A DNA stretch of 64,000 bases from contig CALDYP010000023.1 in NCBI GenBank assembly GCA_937944445.1, positions 1-64,000 on the forward strand. Reading direction: 5' to 3'. Positions 62,717 through 64,000 of this stretch are shown here, one piece after another; position 1 is the stretch's first letter; every line of letters starts with the position of its first letter. The translations under genes were made by a program, and so were the position numbers. The stretch is from an uncultured Anaerolineae bacterium (lineage in GTDB: Bacteria; Chloroflexota; Anaerolineae; Aggregatilineales; Phototrophicaceae). A model generated the notes under the pieces. The model made no database searches, was not told the DNA's origin, and worked only from the letters and a program-made list of their open reading frames with translations.

Positions 62717-62839
62717 ACTACAGTTGCATTAAATTAGTATAGCGCCCGAACAGGCCGTAGCGTAGATGGGGCATATGCCAATCACCGCTGCGCGCATCAC
62801 TCTGGACTTTCACTCCATTGAGCACAGTATCTGACGCGG

Positions 62840-63589
62840 CTAACCATCTGCATCATACGTGCCGCGCAGCACGTGCCACACCGTCCACAGCAGCCCCTCA
62901 TGCAAGCTGAAGGCTACTAAAAGTGCCCCCAATCCCAGCGTTGGCACAAACGACGCGCTTAGCGCAAAGATGAACGTCTTTGCCACCGCGTAGGCCACCC
63001 CAGCAGACAGGGCCGCACTCGCCCCACCGCTGCTCGCCCGTGCGCTGACGAGGCCGATGAGCGCCCCTAGTGGGATGCTCTGTGCAGAGTCCACTGCGAT
63101 GAAGATCAGCAGGGCTACCACCCACCACGGGACGCCGTCGGGCTGATCAAGGCTGACTTGCGCTCCCAGCAGCAGCAGCGCCGCCAGCCCGCCCACCACG
63201 ATCAGCAGCCGCCAGAGCAGCCGCTGCCACCTTGCCGCGCCGCTCGTGCTCAGCCGACCGCGCAGCTTGTCCAGCACCCCCTTGAGCGCCCCCTCTGGGG
63301 TCGATTGGAGCACCGCCCAGCCGGTGTTGCTTGCATAGCGCTGGATCGTGATTGCCGTGTCAACCGCGCAGTGCAAGCCGCGCAGCGTGCCGCTCAGCGC
63401 CAGCGCCGCCCCACACGCCGACAAAAGGAACAGCAGCAGCGACGTGCCAACCGTCGGCAAGAGCCAGACCAACACTCCCAACACAACGAGCAGCAGCGCC
63501 AGCGCCACAATTAACCAGCGTGGGACGCGCACCTGCACCGGAGCGGCTGCCGACGACAGCGCCAGCCAACGCCATAGGTAGAGGCTCAT
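62840..63589 (-). CDS. Polytopic membrane protein, unknown function
   Basis: 249 residues with six or so hydrophobic segments (PRWLIVALALLLVVLGVLVW, VGTSLLLFLLSACGAALAL, LLIVVGGLAALLLLG, WWVVALLIFIAVDSAQS and two near the C-terminus). A Gly/Ala/Ser-rich segment (SARASSGGASAALSAGVAYA) lies between helices. No family is recognised. It begins 1 nt after the end of the beta-propeller gene in the same direction, so they form a unit with that gene upstream. Confidence 0.65.
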   Translation of the reverse strand: MSLYLWRWLALSSAAAPVQVRVPRWLIVALALLLVVLGVLVWLLPTVGTSLLLFLLSACGAALALSGTLRGLHCAVDTAITIQRYASNTGWAVLQSTPEGALKGVLDKLRGRLSTSGAARWQRLLWRLLIVVGGLAALLLLGAQVSLDQPDGVPWWVVALLIFIAVDSAQSIPLGALIGLVSARASSGGASAALSAGVAYAVAKTFIFALSASFVPTLGLGALLVAFSLHEGLLWTVWHVLRGTYDADG

Positions 63590-63590
63590 C

Positions 63591-64000
63591 CTACGGCTTA
63601 TACCCCCACGCCAGCACGTCGGGCTGGCCTAGCGCAGGGAAGATGCCGTCGCTCAGTTCAGTGAATTGACCTGTTTCCACGTTGAGCGCCAACAGCAGGT
63701 AACCGCGCCCGTCGCCCTCCACATTGCCGCCAAACGCGATGTGGCTGCTGTCAGGCGACCAGACCAACATCGGTGGGTTGGGGGTGTGCTCACTGGTGCT
63801 GAAGCCGCAGTAGCGCACCGTCTCGCGGGTGTAGACGTCCGTCACATGGAGGAAGGCCTGCCCCGTCACCGCAGCGGGGTCGCTGGTGTTCATCGGCAGC
63901 ACCCAATAGGCCACCTTGCGGCTGTCGGGCGACCAACTCAAGCTGCTGGGTGACGCCCCGTTGATGCGCACCGCCCCCGCCGCGCTGAAGGTCGTCAGCG
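63591..64000 (-). CDS. TolB-like beta-propeller protein, C-terminal part
   Basis: The reading frame is open to the right window edge, so the start is outside. About 136 residues are visible, with blade motifs LSWSPDSRKVAYW and LVWSPDSSHIAFGG and a terminal LAWGYKP strand. It belongs to the same secreted group as the proteins at 36.0 and 60.4 kb. It is followed after 1 nt by a polytopic membrane protein gene, suggesting a coupled membrane/surface pair. Confidence 0.75.
   Translation of the reverse strand, partial: LTTFSAAGAVRINGASPSSLSWSPDSRKVAYWVLPMNTSDPAAVTGQAFLHVTDVYTRETVRYCGFSTSEHTPNPPMLVWSPDSSHIAFGGNVEGDGRGYLLLALNVETGQFTELSDGIFPALGQPDVLAWGYKP

Overview
The window looks like a chromosomal segment of a high-GC bacterium, most likely a member of the Chloroflexota (Anaerolineae-like). 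This placement is inference from gene content: RNase Y, a SigA-type sigma factor, MurJ and LspA; VanW, FHA and VWA proteins; several secreted TolB-like beta-propellers; a PIN/TRAM YacL-type membrane protein; and no outer-membrane or LPS-assembly genes. No rRNA, tRNA, CRISPR array, phage module or transposase gene was seen. Genes are tightly packed on both strands, mostly with short gaps, 4-nt ATGA overlaps and convergent ends.

Layout. 1-6.7 kb: an Uma2 fragment, a methyltransferase, a small STAS-like protein, class I fructose-bisphosphatase, and a minus-strand operon of a site-2 protease, a membrane-anchored solute-binding protein and a solute-binding/VWA lipoprotein. 6.7-13.2 kb: envelope genes (heptose-1-P adenylyltransferase, MurJ, a lipoprotein, VanW, a four-repeat PPC-domain secreted protein). 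13.2-14.4 kb: two FHA proteins separated by a MITE-like repeat. 14.6-23.3 kb: a TyrA-like dehydrogenase, a queuosine-precursor transporter, a UDP-sugar dehydrogenase, an SDR protein, AsnRS, an esterase and a PIN/TRAM protein. 23.3-30 kb: a second truncated repeat copy, a candidate small RNA, a glycolipid-type glycosyltransferase, an RmlA-like nucleotidyltransferase, DinB, DUF433, a heptose kinase and a GT9-GT26 fusion. 30-35 kb: rhodanese, SufE, ATP-grasp and DUF952 in a row, then a PerM transporter. 35-42 kb: an MBL hydrolase, a beta-propeller, Hsp20, a PstS-like protein with unusual repeats, RNase Y and RecX. 42.5-50 kb: a second site-2 protease, an HD protein, LspA, a histidine kinase, a methyltransferase, a phosphoribosyltransferase, a VWA-FHA protein and an ABC ATPase. 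50.3-53.9 kb: two CBS-pair proteins, a GAF histidine kinase, a NarL-type regulator and UspA, a set resembling the mycobacterial DosR dormancy regulon in composition. 54-64 kb: IlvE, the primary sigma factor, a DnaB-like ATPase, a GT-C membrane glycosyltransferase, beta-propellers, lipoyl synthase and a membrane protein.

The most promising leads are the CBS/kinase/regulator/UspA cluster, which has a near-identical palindromic 14-mer upstream of two of its transcription units; the intergenic small RNA candidate near 23.7 kb, with a strong promoter and terminator; the inverted-repeat-bounded element present twice; the GT9-GT26 fusion lacking the expected catalytic Asp; and the sulfur-transfer/ATP-grasp/DUF952 operon.
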